DNA of 43,300 nt from Candidatus Methanophaga sp. AG-394-G06 (GCA_009903405.1 PRCZ01000009.1:1-43300); one strand, 5' to 3'; shown: positions 7,911 through 16,613, counted from the first letter of the stretch. Numbers and translations are program-made. The notes: generated from the letters alone by a model not told the origin.

Positions 7911-8440
7911 AGTCAATGTCTATAGCGGCACTGCTATTTGTAATCTTTTTAGGCGCTCTTTTCGTATATGTGGCAGAGGATATACCTGCTTTTGGCGATG
8001 CAAATTCCGCACCTAACCGATATGTTTGGCTGTTCGATATGGATGCCGAGGGTGTAGAGGATGATTTGAACCAGGGCAATATTCCTGCGAGTTTAGGTGA
8101 TAAATTAGAAGGGCGTGGGTTTCCGCTACCTTCCGGGGTAGCGAAGCTAAAAGAAGGAGAATGGGATGCAGTTATCATTCCCGAGGAGAAGCATTACTAT
8201 CCAAAGGAGCAGAAATATTACTTTATTGAGAAAAAAGAGGATAAACTGGATGTTTACCGGTATTCGCTTTACATTAGGTTTGTAGAGGAAGGAGAGCATG
8301 AGACGGAAGTGCAGAACATGGTAACTTATATTCTTGCCGATTACAGGGGCTATGATACACTTGGTGAAACCACCGTCATATTCACTGCCGGTGTGGCTGT
8401 CCTATTATTATTGAGGAGGAAGGAAAAGAGACCTGAATGA
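7907..8440 (+). CDS. MbhE-like antiporter subunit with enlarged central insert
   Basis: I choose ATG 7907, in ATGA overlap with the preceding stop, over the upstream GTG 7895. The result is 177 residues. An N-terminal helix (ALLFVIFLGALFVYVAEDI) and C-terminal segment (VQNMVTYILADYRGYDTLGE then TTVIFTAGVAVLLLL) match MbhE, corresponding to the last part of MrpA. Between them lies an acidic, soluble stretch of about 90 residues rich in Glu, Lys and Tyr, placing it on one side of the membrane. Usual MbhE proteins are near 100 residues, so this insert is unusual. Confidence 0.82.
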   Translation: MKSMSIAALLFVIFLGALFVYVAEDIPAFGDANSAPNRYVWLFDMDAEGVEDDLNQGNIPASLGDKLEGRGFPLPSGVAKLKEGEWDAVIIPEEKHYYPKEQKYYFIEKKEDKLDVYRYSLYIRFVEEGEHETEVQNMVTYILADYRGYDTLGETTVIFTAGVAVLLLLRRKEKRPE

Positions 8441-8505
8441 GCAATGCAAATACGTAAAGATCCATTAATTATTGTCAATTTTTTGTTTTGGAGGGGAAAT
8501 GCACG

Positions 8506-8997
8506 ATGAATTCGAAGGATAGTGGTATGAGTGGAGGTAAAGGTGGGGATGTCGTTGTAGAGACTGTGTCAAGGCTAATGGTGCCTTTTATCCAGTTATT
8601 TGCATTGTACGTAATAATACATGGAGCAGGAGGGCCAGGTGGAGGATTCCAGGGTGGAGTTATATTTGCCTCGTCATTTATCTTATATGTTATCGCTTTT
8701 GGTATCGTCAAAGCGGGTAACCGATTCTCAGAGGCAAAAAATACCGTTCTGTTCAGTACAGGCGTGTATATCTACGCTGGTGTAGGCTTGCTATGTATAA
8801 TCTGCGGTCTTGCTTTTGGTGCACAGTTTCTCAATTATGGCTACATACCATTAACACATCATTTTGAGGAGAACCGAGCTTTGGGTATGGACCTCGTAGA
8901 AGTAGGAATTGGAATAACAGTGATGGCTGTAATCACATCTATATTCTTTAACCTCGTGTGGAAGAGAGAGGGCGAAGAAGTGGAGGGAGAAGACTAA
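8506..8997 (+). CDS. mrpB: Mrp/Mnh Na+/H+ antiporter subunit B
   Basis: The start is set at ATG 8506 because gagggg stands 9 bases upstream; the ORF track uses a TTG at 8488 that lies on the ribosome-binding site. The product is 163 residues of the MnhB family. Four hydrophobic helices follow SRLMVPFIQLFALYVIIHGA, and the signature GAGGPGGGFQGGVIFASSFI is present. An ordered EVGIGITVMAVITSIFF helix closes the protein. A 65-base gap separates it from the preceding subunit, the largest in the run. Confidence 0.92.
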   Translation: MNSKDSGMSGGKGGDVVVETVSRLMVPFIQLFALYVIIHGAGGPGGGFQGGVIFASSFILYVIAFGIVKAGNRFSEAKNTVLFSTGVYIYAGVGLLCIICGLAFGAQFLNYGYIPLTHHFEENRALGMDLVEVGIGITVMAVITSIFFNLVWKREGEEVEGED

Positions 8998-8999
8998 AA

Positions 9000-9380
9000 A
9001 TGATGGAATGGTTAATCGGAGAAGTATTTGATAAATATAATTACTGGATTTCCATTGTGCTTATGCTCATTGGGTTCTATGCGATGATTGCAAAGGACAA
9101 TCTGATAAAGAAGATCATCGGGTTGAACATATTTCAGACTGCTATATTCCTATTCTACATATCGCTGGGCGATATAACAGGTGGAACCGAGCCAATCGTG
9201 GTCAGGGGTCATGAAGTCTTATATGTGAATCCTTTACCTCATGTGCTTATCCTGACAGCGATAGTGGTAGGACTCGCCACAACTGCAGTTGCGCTCGCTC
9301 TCGTAATAAGGATGTATGAGACATATGGTACGATCGAAGAATCGGAGATAATAGAGAAGGAGCGAGAAGCGGGGATGTAA
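9000..9380 (+). CDS. mrpC: Mrp/Mnh Na+/H+ antiporter subunit C (NuoK-like)
   Basis: The start is set at ATG 9000, two bases after the mrpB stop, giving 126 residues; the ORF track extends back into mrpB. Three membrane helices match NuoK/MrpC: a first helix ending [20 protein letters not shown], then [14 protein letters not shown] and [20 protein letters not shown]. The charged KDNLIKKI loop is typical. The usual partner, a large MrpD/NuoM-like subunit, does not follow; the next gene is trpB with its own TATA-like sequence in between. Confidence 0.92.
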   Translation: MMEWLIGEVFDKYNYWISIVLMLIGFYAMIAKDNLIKKIIGLNIFQTAIFLFYISLGDITGGTEPIVVRGHEVLYVNPLPHVLILTAIVVGLATTAVALALVIRMYETYGTIEESEIIEKEREAGM

Positions 9381-9448
9381 ACAAAATACTATATATTTTA
9401 TTTGCATTTATGCGGTTTTTGCAAAAAGAGAGAGGAGAAAAAGAGAAA

Positions 9449-10804
9449 ATGAACGAGAAGATATTGCTTGACGAGGAAGAGATCCCGAAGGCATGGTACA
9501 ACATACAGGCGGACCTGCCTTCTCCATTGGACCCGCCGATAAATCCTGCAACTATGGAGCCAATAAAGCCCGAGGATTTGGCGCCTATTTTCCCAATGGA
9601 ATTGATAAAGCAGGAAATGAGTACAGAGCGATGGATCTCGATACCAGAAGAGGTAAGAGATGTTTACCGGCTATGGCGACCCTCGCCGTTGTACAGGGCT
9701 CTTCGGTTAGAGAAGAAGTTGAAGACGCCAGCGAGGATTTATTATAAATGGGAAGGCGTTAGCCCGCCTGGCAGTCACAAGCCAAACACGGCAATTGCAC
9801 AGGCCTATTATAATATGAAGGAGGGTATAGAACGGATAGCCACGGAAACGGGAGCGGGTCAGTGGGGTTCCGCACTTGCATTTGGTACTATGCTGTTCGG
9901 CTTGAAGTGCACGGTATATATGGTTGGTGCAAGTTACGACCGTAAACCATACAGGAAGGTAATGATGGAGATGTGGAATGCCGAGTTGTACAGAAGCCCA
10001 AGCAAGAACACGGAATTTGGAAGGAAAATGTTAGAAGAGGATCCTGATACACCCGGTAGTTTAGGTATTGCTATTTCAGAAGGTGTAGAGGATGCAGCGA
10101 CACACGATGACACGCATTACGCTTTGGGTTCTGTTTTAAATCACGTTCTGTTACATCAATCAGTAATAGGATTGGAGGCGAAGAAGGCATTTGAGCAGAT
10201 AGATGAATATCCGGATGTGATATACGGTTGTGTAGGCGGCGGCAGTAATTTCTTTGGCTCTTGTTCCCCATTCGTAGCAGATAAGATACGGGGCGATAAG
10301 CCGGACTTAAAAGTAGTTGGATGTGAGCCAATGGCATGCCCAACACTGACGAAAGGGCTGTATCTATATGATTTCGGTGACTGTGCCGAGATGACACCGT
10401 TGTTGAAGATGTTCACGTTAGGGCATACCTTTGTCCCACCACCGATTCATGCAGGTGGGTTGAGATATCATGGTGATGCACCCTTACTGTGCAAGTTAGT
10501 TAAGGACGGTTGGATAGATGCAGTGGCATATCATCAAAACGAGGTATTTAAAGCAGCGAAATTATTTGCCGAGACGGAAGGGATAATAATAGCACCTGAG
10601 ACGGCACACGAAGTGCATGCAGTGATAAATGAAGCGTTGAGATGCAAGGAAGAGGGCAAAGAGGAAGTGATATTCTTCAATAACAGCGGTCATGGGCATT
10701 TTGACATGGGGTCATACGATGTGTTTCTTAGAGGAAAACTGGTGGATTACGAGTATCCCGCGGAGTTGGTGAAGCAGTCGTTGGCTAACGTGCCGAAGGT
10801 GTAA
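9449..10804 (+). CDS. trpB2: tryptophan synthase beta chain, TrpB2 type
   Basis: A 451-residue PLP enzyme joining indole and serine to give tryptophan. I set the start at ATG 9449, with aggag about 13 bases upstream, leaving the leader codons of the track out. The PLP lysine lies in [10 protein letters not shown] (Lys111). The glycine-rich phosphate loop is [11 protein letters not shown], and TrpB2-specific features include the long N-terminal region and [15 protein letters not shown] at the end. TrpB2 proteins often act without a TrpA partner, and none is nearby. A TATA-like atatattttattt precedes the gene, separating it from the antiporter operon. Confidence 0.95.
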   Translation: MNEKILLDEEEIPKAWYNIQADLPSPLDPPINPATMEPIKPEDLAPIFPMELIKQEMSTERWISIPEEVRDVYRLWRPSPLYRALRLEKKLKTPARIYYKWEGVSPPGSHKPNTAIAQAYYNMKEGIERIATETGAGQWGSALAFGTMLFGLKCTVYMVGASYDRKPYRKVMMEMWNAELYRSPSKNTEFGRKMLEEDPDTPGSLGIAISEGVEDAATHDDTHYALGSVLNHVLLHQSVIGLEAKKAFEQIDEYPDVIYGCVGGGSNFFGSCSPFVADKIRGDKPDLKVVGCEPMACPTLTKGLYLYDFGDCAEMTPLLKMFTLGHTFVPPPIHAGGLRYHGDAPLLCKLVKDGWIDAVAYHQNEVFKAAKLFAETEGIIIAPETAHEVHAVINEALRCKEEGKEEVIFFNNSGHGHFDMGSYDVFLRGKLVDYEYPAELVKQSLANVPKV

Positions 10805-10853
10805 ATAAAGTTGGTAACTTCTGGTTCTACGCATATAGAATAAGAGAGCGAGA

Positions 10854-11234
10854 ATGGAAGAGGAAAGCGGATTGTGGATAGAAGAGATGGTATTGGATAG
10901 GGATATCGCAGTATTCGAAGCAGGCATCAAATTAGGTGCCCTATACCATCAGTTTATAGGCACACCCGTGAGTACGGCAACAGCAGAAGAGTTGGGAACG
11001 GCGATTGAGAAAAGCGTATCGCTTCAGCCGTGGGTAAGCAGCGTGGAAGTGGAAATAGATAGAGAGAAGGTACGGGAGAACGAGAATGAGTTCAGATATT
11101 GTGAGTTACGTGGTGAAATGCTGGACGTTAATGTCGTTGTCTTGTATGAAGAAGTGGAAGTGCATGCGCGGGTGAGATACGAAGAGGATATGGGTTATCC
11201 CTTGATGCGTGTAGAAAAGGTACTCACGAAGTAG
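10854..11234 (+). CDS. mptD: archaeal dihydroneopterin aldolase MptD (DUF372)
   Basis: A 126-residue protein with the archaeal MptD signature FEAGIKLGALYHQFIGTPVS at about 20-39, then EELGTAIEKSVSLQPWV and a strand-rich end. MptD cleaves 7,8-dihydroneopterin to 6-hydroxymethyl-7,8-dihydropterin in methanopterin and folate-type pterin synthesis. Its presence fits an organism using tetrahydromethanopterin. It follows trpB2 by 49 bases. Its 3' end overlaps the converging pyrophosphatase gene by 11 bases. Confidence 0.88.
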   Translation: MEEESGLWIEEMVLDRDIAVFEAGIKLGALYHQFIGTPVSTATAEELGTAIEKSVSLQPWVSSVEVEIDREKVRENENEFRYCELRGEMLDVNVVVLYEEVEVHARVRYEEDMGYPLMRVEKVLTK

Positions 11235-12867
11235 TGCAGAAGTATCCGATTTTAGGAATAAAATCCTTCTTCCGCGATAACGTCTGTGGTATATGGCATT
11301 TGCCGTTCTGTACTACAACATTAAACGCCTTTTCAATTATACGCTTATCGCCTTTAACAAAGACATCCTCCCCCTGCTCCAGCGGATTTGTGATTAGAAG
11401 AGCCACTAAATCGTATCCTTTTTCATCAAATAACGCCCCCATTTCTGACATAATAGCCGCTTCTTTAGCGTTTATCTCTTCTTTATCTATTACCATTACT
11501 TGACTCACGGCAATTTTTTTATCACCCAGCGAATATTCTTTAAAATCATGAAGCAGGATCTCTTTTGCTGATTTTTCTTTTATGTTTATACTTGCCTTTA
11601 AGAGTTCTTTACCATATTTGTCTATTTCAATGTCTGCGATTAGAGCTAATTTACGTGCTATTTCTTTATCTTGATCCGTTGTTGTTGATAATGTCAACAT
11701 TAAAGTATCGGATAGAATACCAGAAAGAAGCAATCCCGCTATATTAGATGGAATGTCTATCTGATGAAGGAACATTAATTGTGCAATAATCGTACATGTG
11801 CTGCCAATAGGCTCATTGCAGACGTGAATGGGCATTAGAGTTGATATGTCCCCGACCCTATGATGGTCAATGATTTCTAATATATGCGCTTCTTGCACGC
11901 CATCAACAGCCTGCGAAATCTCATTATGGTCAACTAGAATAACTTTTTTGCTTATCGGATGCAGTAAATCCGTCCGGGTAACAATGCTAATTAAGCGATT
12001 ATCGCTATCTACAATTAACGCACAGCGATATTTCGATTCTAAAACTCGCGGTTTCAATTCGGAAATACGAGTATAAAGTCCTGCTACCGGGACATTCTTC
12101 GACAATATCGAATAGAGGGGGGTGGATAGATCAAGTAATCTTGCGGTAGTAAAGGTATCATGAGGCGAAGAGATGATCAAAGCACCCTTTTTAGTTGCTA
12201 ACCTACTGACTTCATGGCTAATCGCGGAATCACCCGTAATTATAAGTGCCAAACAGTCAGCATTGATCAAATCTAATTGGATGTCATAACGATCGCCTAA
12301 AATAACGATATCCCCTGGTCGGATTTTGTTTACAATCGTTGCTTTTTGCATTGCCGCGATAAAAACCCTGCCCGTTAAACTTTCAATCTTATTCGGATTC
12401 GCAATTACCTTCCCATTTAAGGTACTGACTAAGATATCCAGGTTAATCGGAGTTGTTGATAAGTCCTTGCGTCCCAGATTGCCGATGTAATATTCTGCGA
12501 TGTCCTTTAGACCAACGATCCCCAATAACTTTTTACCTGAGTCTACGATCGGAACAGTGCGGATATTCTTTTCCCTTATTAGAACTGCTGCATCTCTTAT
12601 CGAATTATTAGGTGATGCTACAAAGGGATCTTTCAATTCCATATCACTGACGGTAGCGGCAAGACTTTCTAGCTCCATCGGTGACTCAATTTTAAATCGG
12701 TCGAGCACAAACTTTGTTTCGCTATTCAAACTACCAGCTCGGGCTGGGGCATAGAGGTAGCGCTTATCCAGGACATTTTTGAAGTATGCGTAGCCGATAG
12801 CGGAACAGACGGAATCAGAATCAGGATTTTTGTGACCGATAACAAACACTTGCTTCTGAATGTTCAT
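11224..12867 (-). CDS. manganese-dependent inorganic pyrophosphatase with CBS and DRTGG domains
   Basis: A 547-residue family II inorganic pyrophosphatase with a regulatory insert. The N-terminal DHH part has FVIGHKNPDSDSVCSAIGY (8-26). A first CBS repeat with a KNIRTVPIVDS motif, a DRTGG-type domain (about 160-270) and a second CBS repeat with CALIVDSDNRLISIVTRTDL follow. The catalytic part resumes with VILVDHNEISQA and IIDHHRVGD, and the DHHA2 domain runs from about 420 to the end. Enzymes with this layout hydrolyse PPi under adenine-nucleotide control; binding here is inferred. Pyrophosphate removal supports biosynthesis in the cytoplasm. Confidence 0.92.
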   Translation of the reverse strand: MNIQKQVFVIGHKNPDSDSVCSAIGYAYFKNVLDKRYLYAPARAGSLNSETKFVLDRFKIESPMELESLAATVSDMELKDPFVASPNNSIRDAAVLIREKNIRTVPIVDSGKKLLGIVGLKDIAEYYIGNLGRKDLSTTPINLDILVSTLNGKVIANPNKIESLTGRVFIAAMQKATIVNKIRPGDIVILGDRYDIQLDLINADCLALIITGDSAISHEVSRLATKKGALIISSPHDTFTTARLLDLSTPLYSILSKNVPVAGLYTRISELKPRVLESKYRCALIVDSDNRLISIVTRTDLLHPISKKVILVDHNEISQAVDGVQEAHILEIIDHHRVGDISTLMPIHVCNEPIGSTCTIIAQLMFLHQIDIPSNIAGLLLSGILSDTLMLTLSTTTDQDKEIARKLALIADIEIDKYGKELLKASINIKEKSAKEILLHDFKEYSLGDKKIAVSQVMVIDKEEINAKEAAIMSEMGALFDEKGYDLVALLITNPLEQGEDVFVKGDKRIIEKAFNVVVQNGKCHIPQTLSRKKDFIPKIGYFCTTS

Positions 12868-12891
12868 GAACTATCCATCTCTTTTGATAGC

Positions 12892-13725
12892 TTAAATAGC
12901 TTTGTGTACGCGGAAGGATCGCTTTAGTGCTGCGATAAAATCCTCTACAAAGTCCAATGCCTCCGGTAGTATCTTGAATACTGCATAAGCAATAGCAATC
13001 AAAGCAAGCAGTGCGAATATTCTTGCAATTACGTTGTGAGCGATAAAAAAGCTGTCGAGTGGAGGGCCAAACCAATGCTCGAAATATGCTGCGCTGACAA
13101 AAACGTCCCTGAATATATTCAATGCATAAATAACCGGTACAGAGACAAAAAAGGCTTTAAACTTTCGCCTTATTGGCGCTTTTACACCAAAGATCAGTCC
13201 AATAAAAATAACCATGCCCTGTATCGCAGTACAAGCTAAGATTATCGTTATCGGTTGATAGATTGCATGAAAAGAACAGTCATTTGTGTAGATACAGGAA
13301 GGCGGGACCATATAAACGCCCAGGTTGAAAATATTTAGCACAATAGCGGTGATTTTAGCGGTAATGAATATGAGCGAATCGCCGAGAAAGGTGATTTCGG
13401 CGAAAGGGAAGTAGAAGACAGCGGCTATAAGCGCGATTTTTGTTAGCGTGTAAAGCGAATCCTCTTCCCTTCTTTCGCTTAGCGTTGGTCTTAGCATGAT
13501 AAAAGCTAAAATAAGCGATAACACAAGAAGTACGAGCACTAAAAAAGCGTCAAAGCGTTCGTCAAGAGCTAAGTACTCAGTAGCTTCGAAATAGCAGTAA
13601 CCGGCGATTGAAATCCAACCTGGAGCGCTTATCGCTCTCTTATGCACTAACAGCGCCAGAAAGAGAAAGCATATTGCAATAAACGGGAGGCATTTTACAA
13701 TAAACGGGATGACCGATTCAATCAT
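12892..13725 (-). CDS. artA: archaeosortase (ArtA-like) membrane transpeptidase
   Basis: A 277-residue protein with about eight membrane helices. The exosortase/archaeosortase triad is recognisable: Cys165 in IILACTAIQGMVIF, Arg206 in ALNIFRDVFV and His230 in FFIAHNVIAR. These enzymes cut PGF-CTERM-type C-terminal signals of surface proteins and allow lipid anchoring; the window contains no obvious PGF-CTERM substrate. The gene lies 24 bases upstream of the pyrophosphatase on the same strand and may be cotranscribed with it. The opposite flank holds the ribosomal operon promoter. Confidence 0.87.
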   Translation of the reverse strand: MIESVIPFIVKCLPFIAICFLFLALLVHKRAISAPGWISIAGYCYFEATEYLALDERFDAFLVLVLLVLSLILAFIMLRPTLSERREEDSLYTLTKIALIAAVFYFPFAEITFLGDSLIFITAKITAIVLNIFNLGVYMVPPSCIYTNDCSFHAIYQPITIILACTAIQGMVIFIGLIFGVKAPIRRKFKAFFVSVPVIYALNIFRDVFVSAAYFEHWFGPPLDSFFIAHNVIARIFALLALIAIAYAVFKILPEALDFVEDFIAALKRSFRVHKAI

Positions 13726-13772
13726 AAATATCTAAGGATAAAAGTGTTATAAAAAAGAAATGAACTTCTCTC

Positions 13773-13789
13773 ACCAACCTTTATAAAGT
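13773..13789 (+). promoter_or_regulatory. BRE/TATA promoter of the L18e-L13-S9-rpoN operon
   Basis: accaacc followed by tttataaag lies 47 bases ahead of the L18e ATG. A second TATA-like ttataaaaaa stands near 13747. The classic upstream neighbour rpoD is absent, so this promoter has to drive the operon. Confidence 0.55.
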
Positions 13790-13834
13790 GGTATCCTAAA
13801 AGATTCAAAGGCGAATGGCGAAAGCGAAAAGAAG

Positions 13835-14194
13835 ATGAGAAGAAAAAGGAAGACAAATCCACAGCTTGGTAAGCTAATAGATGATTTGAATAGAAATGCA
13901 AGAGAAAGCAGTGCACCTATATGGCGCGATATAGCGAAGCGATTAGAGCGACCACGAAGGAATTACGCAGAGGTGAACCTAAGTAGGATAAATAGATATT
14001 CAAAGGTGAATGACACGATATTAGTACCTGGGAAGGTACTGAGTGCGGGAGCGATTGATAAACCGGTTACTGTTGCCGCATTGGGATTCAGTAAAAAGGC
14101 GTACGAAAAAATTAGCAATGGCGGGAAGTGCATACGTATCGAGGAATTGATAAAAGCAAATCCTAAAGGATCCGGTGTGAAGATAATCGCTTAA
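13835..14194 (+). CDS. rpl18e: 50S ribosomal protein L18e
   Basis: A 119-residue archaeal L18e (eL18) of standard length: [20 protein letters not shown] near the N-terminus, the [16 protein letters not shown] segment and [20 protein letters not shown]. It is a structural protein of the large ribosomal subunit. It opens the conserved archaeal order L18e-L13-S9-RpoN-RpoK. Confidence 0.96.
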   Translation: MRRKRKTNPQLGKLIDDLNRNARESSAPIWRDIAKRLERPRRNYAEVNLSRINRYSKVNDTILVPGKVLSAGAIDKPVTVAALGFSKKAYEKISNGGKCIRIEELIKANPKGSGVKIIA

Positions 14195-14225
14195 TTTAAT
14201 AAAATAACATAACATAACAAAGGCG

Positions 14226-14669
14226 ATGGAAGAGGAAATGGAGATAGTAGATGGGGATGGTCTCATTTTGGGTAGATTGGCGAGTGGAGTAGCGAAAGAA
14301 TTGCTGAACGATACGGAAAAGGAAATCGCAATCGTTAACGCAGAACGAGTGGTAATAAGTGGCTCAAAAGTGAGAACTTTTAAGGATTACAAACAGAAGA
14401 AGGACAGAGGCTCTAGAGAACAAGGACCTTTCTTCCCTAAAATGCCTGATAGAATTCTAAAGCGAACAATAAGGGGGATGCTCCCCTATAAGCGGGCAAG
14501 GGGCAAAGATGCACTCTCACGAGTGAAAGTTTATCTGGGCATACCAGAAGAATATGAAAAGATGGAGTGGAAAAGGGTAGAATATGCAGAGGCTTATAGG
14601 TTGTCTCGTAAATACGTAACCTTGGGGGAGGTGAGTGAAAAGTTAGGATGGTCACCAAAGCAAAGGTAA
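14226..14669 (+). CDS. rpl13: 50S ribosomal protein L13
   Basis: A 147-residue uL13: DGLILGRLASGVAKELL at the N-terminus, then NAERVVISGSK and the RTIRGMLPYKRARGKDALSR signature (about 80-99). Its last 22 bases overlap the S9 gene, a tight arrangement that suggests translational coupling. It binds 23S rRNA in the large subunit. Confidence 0.96.
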   Translation: MEEEMEIVDGDGLILGRLASGVAKELLNDTEKEIAIVNAERVVISGSKVRTFKDYKQKKDRGSREQGPFFPKMPDRILKRTIRGMLPYKRARGKDALSRVKVYLGIPEEYEKMEWKRVEYAEAYRLSRKYVTLGEVSEKLGWSPKQR

Positions 14670-15097
14670 AAACCAAAGCAAAGGTAAAAAAGGTAGTTAA
14701 TCAGGTTGGTAAGAGGAAGACTGCAGTTGCACGAGTAACGATAAAAGAGGGTAAGGGAGATGTGAGGATAAACAAGAAGCCGTTGGAAATAATGGAGCCC
14801 GAAGTGGTAAGAACAAAAATATCAGAACCTTTGTTTATCGCTTCCCAGCTTCCGGATGTTGATATTGAGGGCATTGATGTGGCGGTAAATGTAAAAGGGG
14901 GCGGTTTTATGGGGCAGGCAGAGGCTGTTCGGACCGCGATAGCTCGCGGATTAGTGGAATGGACGGCAAGTGAAACGTTGAAGGAGTCTTATCTGGACTA
15001 TGATAGAAGCTTGTTCGTCAGTGACATGCGGAATAAGGAGCTAAAAAAAGCCGGTGCAAAGGGTGCAAGGGCAAAGAGGCAGAAGTCTTATCGGTGA
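14648..15097 (+). CDS. rps9: 30S ribosomal protein S9
   Basis: A 149-residue uS9 with a basic, repeat-like extension KAKVKTKAKVKK at the N-terminus, then GKRKTAVARVTIKEGKG, the VKGGGFMGQAEAVRTAIARG core (about 80-99) and the conserved basic tail RAKRQKSYR that reaches the decoding centre. It starts inside the L13 gene. The N-terminal extension is about 15 residues longer than in compact homologues; a later start near the GKRKTAV segment lacks an ATG. Confidence 0.96.
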   Translation: MVTKAKVKTKAKVKKVVNQVGKRKTAVARVTIKEGKGDVRINKKPLEIMEPEVVRTKISEPLFIASQLPDVDIEGIDVAVNVKGGGFMGQAEAVRTAIARGLVEWTASETLKESYLDYDRSLFVSDMRNKELKKAGAKGARAKRQKSYR

Positions 15098-15104
15098 TGG
15101 GTTT

Positions 15105-15290
15105 ATGATTCCTGTTAGATGTTACACCTGTGGAAGAATAGTATCAGACGTTTGGGATGTGTATAAAGAGCGGATAAAGCAAGAGGATCCTGGGCAAGTG
15201 CTGGACGATTTGGGTGTAAAGAGATACTGCTGTCGGCGAATGCTTCTAACGCACGCAGAGTTGATAGACGAGATTGCACCGTATGAATGA
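15105..15290 (+). CDS. rpoN: DNA-directed RNA polymerase subunit N (Rpo10)
   Basis: A 61-residue zinc-binding polymerase subunit starting at ATG 15105 (MIPVRCYTCGR); the track's upstream extension into S9 is spurious. The two zinc half-sites CYTCG and RYCCRRMLLTH are intact. Length matches archaeal RpoN. The gene ends two bases ahead of the tRNA-Pro gene. Confidence 0.96.
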   Translation: MIPVRCYTCGRIVSDVWDVYKERIKQEDPGQVLDDLGVKRYCCRRMLLTHAELIDEIAPYE

Positions 15291-15292
15291 TG

Positions 15293-15367
15293 GGGGTTGT
15301 AGGGTAGCTTGGACTATCCTTCGGCGTTCGGGATGCCGAGACCTGAGTTCAAATCTCAGCAACCCCA
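15293..15367 (+). tRNA. tRNA-Pro (anticodon CGG)
   Basis: The cloverleaf can be folded by hand. Acceptor ggggttg pairs with caacccc, followed by discriminator A. The anticodon stem cggcg/tgccg closes the loop ttcggga with anticodon CGG, and the T stem ctgag/ctcag encloses ttcaaat. The D stem is weaker, with a G-T pair and one mismatch. There is no intron and no encoded CCA. A tRNA between rpoN and rpoK is a known archaeal arrangement. Confidence 0.93.
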
Positions 15368-15399
15368 TTTTGTCATATTAGGGTTAAAGGTCGGTTTTC

Positions 15400-15582
15400 T
15401 TGGAAGAAAAAAGAGAAAAATACACGAAATATGAAAAAGCGCGTATCATCGGTGCAAGAGCACTGCAGATAGCCATGGGTGCGCCTGTGCTCATAGAAAC
15501 AGAAGAACTAAACTCCACGGAGATAGCTATCGAGGAATTTGAAAAGGGTGTTGTTCCTATAACCGTGAAGAGGGAGGACTAA
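15400..15582 (+). CDS. rpoK: DNA-directed RNA polymerase subunit K (Rpo6)
   Basis: A 60-residue omega/Rpb6-type subunit. The conserved core [20 protein letters not shown] followed by APVLIE is complete and the length fits archaeal RpoK. The start is a TTG at 15400, as no in-frame ATG precedes the core, and no strong ribosome-binding site is seen. It lies 32 bases behind the tRNA-Pro gene. Confidence 0.95.
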   Translation: MEEKREKYTKYEKARIIGARALQIAMGAPVLIETEELNSTEIAIEEFEKGVVPITVKRED

Positions 15583-15622
15583 TATCAAGTCAAGTTCTTT
15601 ATAGGATATTAGGTGGTTGAAA

Positions 15623-16060
15623 ATGAGAGAAGAAGAGAGGAAGGAAGAGATAAAATTGGGTTTTGTCGTCTCTGAGTTTCACAGGGACATTACCTATCAG
15701 ATGGAAATATTGGGGAAGGAACATGCGGCGTTTCTTGGTGCGAAAGTATCTCGCAGCTTATATACGCCTGGAACGTTTGACATGCCTCTTGCAGTGAAGA
15801 AGCTGCTAACAGACAAAGAGGAGGAAGTAGATGCAGTTGTCACTCTAGGCTGCATAATTGCTGGTGCAACCAAACATGATGAAGCGATAGCATCGCAGCT
15901 CACGCGTAAAATAATGGACCTTGCGCTGGAATATGATAAGCCAGTTACTTTGGGCGTGGCAGGGCCTGGGATGACGAGGTTAGAAGCGCAAGAACGTGTA
16001 GAGTATGCAAAAAGGGCGGTCGAAGCTGCGGTAAAGATGGTGAAGAGATTGAGAGATTGA
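15623..16060 (+). CDS. ribH: 6,7-dimethyl-8-ribityllumazine synthase
   Basis: A 145-residue lumazine synthase that condenses the ribityl pyrimidine with dihydroxybutanone phosphate in riboflavin synthesis. The start is ATG 15623, with aggtgg seven bases upstream; the TTG at 15617 in the track overlaps that site. Motifs: FVVSEFHRDITYQM, the TPGTFDMPLAVKKLL substrate segment, VVTLGCIIAGATKHDEAIAS (active-site His) and VTLGVAGPGMT. F420 and flavin synthesis in a methanogen-type cell would use this product. Confidence 0.95.
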   Translation: MREEERKEEIKLGFVVSEFHRDITYQMEILGKEHAAFLGAKVSRSLYTPGTFDMPLAVKKLLTDKEEEVDAVVTLGCIIAGATKHDEAIASQLTRKIMDLALEYDKPVTLGVAGPGMTRLEAQERVEYAKRAVEAAVKMVKRLRD

Positions 16061-16096
16061 GAATAAATCCCGAATACTAGACTTGTTGCTAATTTT

Positions 16097-16324
16097 TTGT
16101 TATCTTACTTCATTACAGGGAGTTGGGTTGAAGCAAGTTTAATTACCTTTGTCTTTCATGCAATTAGAGTGGTTCTGTATGTGCTTCATGAGCGTGCATG
16201 GGAACTTACGGCGTGGGGTAGAGTTCAAACTCAAGCTCAGGACCCGAGCATGTTCTGGTTCTATTTTTGGTTGGCGATTCTAATTCTCGCCTTCGCGGCG
16301 ATTGCTTTGATAGGTAGTTTGTGA
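16097..16324 (+). CDS. DUF2061-like small membrane protein, possibly N-truncated
   Basis: The 75-residue ORF carries the DUF2061 pattern YFITGSWVEASLITFVFHAI then VVLYVLHERAWELTAWGR, with the HERxW signature intact, and ends in a second hydrophobic helix. Family proteins normally begin with a further helix containing a K-x-I-T/S-W/Y-R motif. Here only a TTG start is available and the frame upstream reads NTRLVANFLL before a stop. It may be a shortened member or a decaying copy. A degenerate integrase remnant follows directly. Confidence 0.6.
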   Translation: MLSYFITGSWVEASLITFVFHAIRVVLYVLHERAWELTAWGRVQTQAQDPSMFWFYFWLAILILAFAAIALIGSL

Positions 16325-16388
16325 ATATATGTGTAGAGTCCTAATATTATTTCGCTTACTATTCATAAGTGCTTTCTTATTCATAAAC

Positions 16389-16604
16389 TTACCGCCCTTT
16401 CACTCCACTCGAAGAACACTCCAAGCGTGTTCTCAGATCGCATTTTCCAATAAATGGATCATTCGGAGTTTCAAAGTATTCCAGATCAAGTGCCCCGTGG
16501 ACACGGTTATTATACCAATCTGCAAACGCATTTGATCTTTTTGTCTGTTTGTTAGCTTCACCATAAGTGGCGGTGAAGCGTATTGCCGAAATAATTTCGG
16601 GATC
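16389..16604 (-). pseudogene. C-terminal remnant of an rve-type (IS481/IS3-like) transposase
   Basis: On the minus strand a frame not listed in the track reads TYGEANKQTKRSNAFADWYN, then NRVHGALDLEYFETPND. This is the conserved end of an integrase-core transposase, the WYNxxRxHGAL motif. The frame is open for about 72 residues between two stops, has no start, and lacks the DDE core upstream. The remnant fills most of the 330-base gap between the DUF2061 and TIR genes. Confidence 0.72.
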
Positions 16605-16613
16605 CTACAGTGA

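Noticed and set aside
10071-10397. Minus-strand ORF inside trpB2 (108 aa)
   Set aside because: It is antisense to a clearly conserved enzyme and has Ser/His/Arg-rich shadow composition.
10854-11234. Archease as an identity for the 126-aa protein
   Set aside because: The FEAGIKLGALYHQFIGTP signature is that of archaeal MptD (DUF372).
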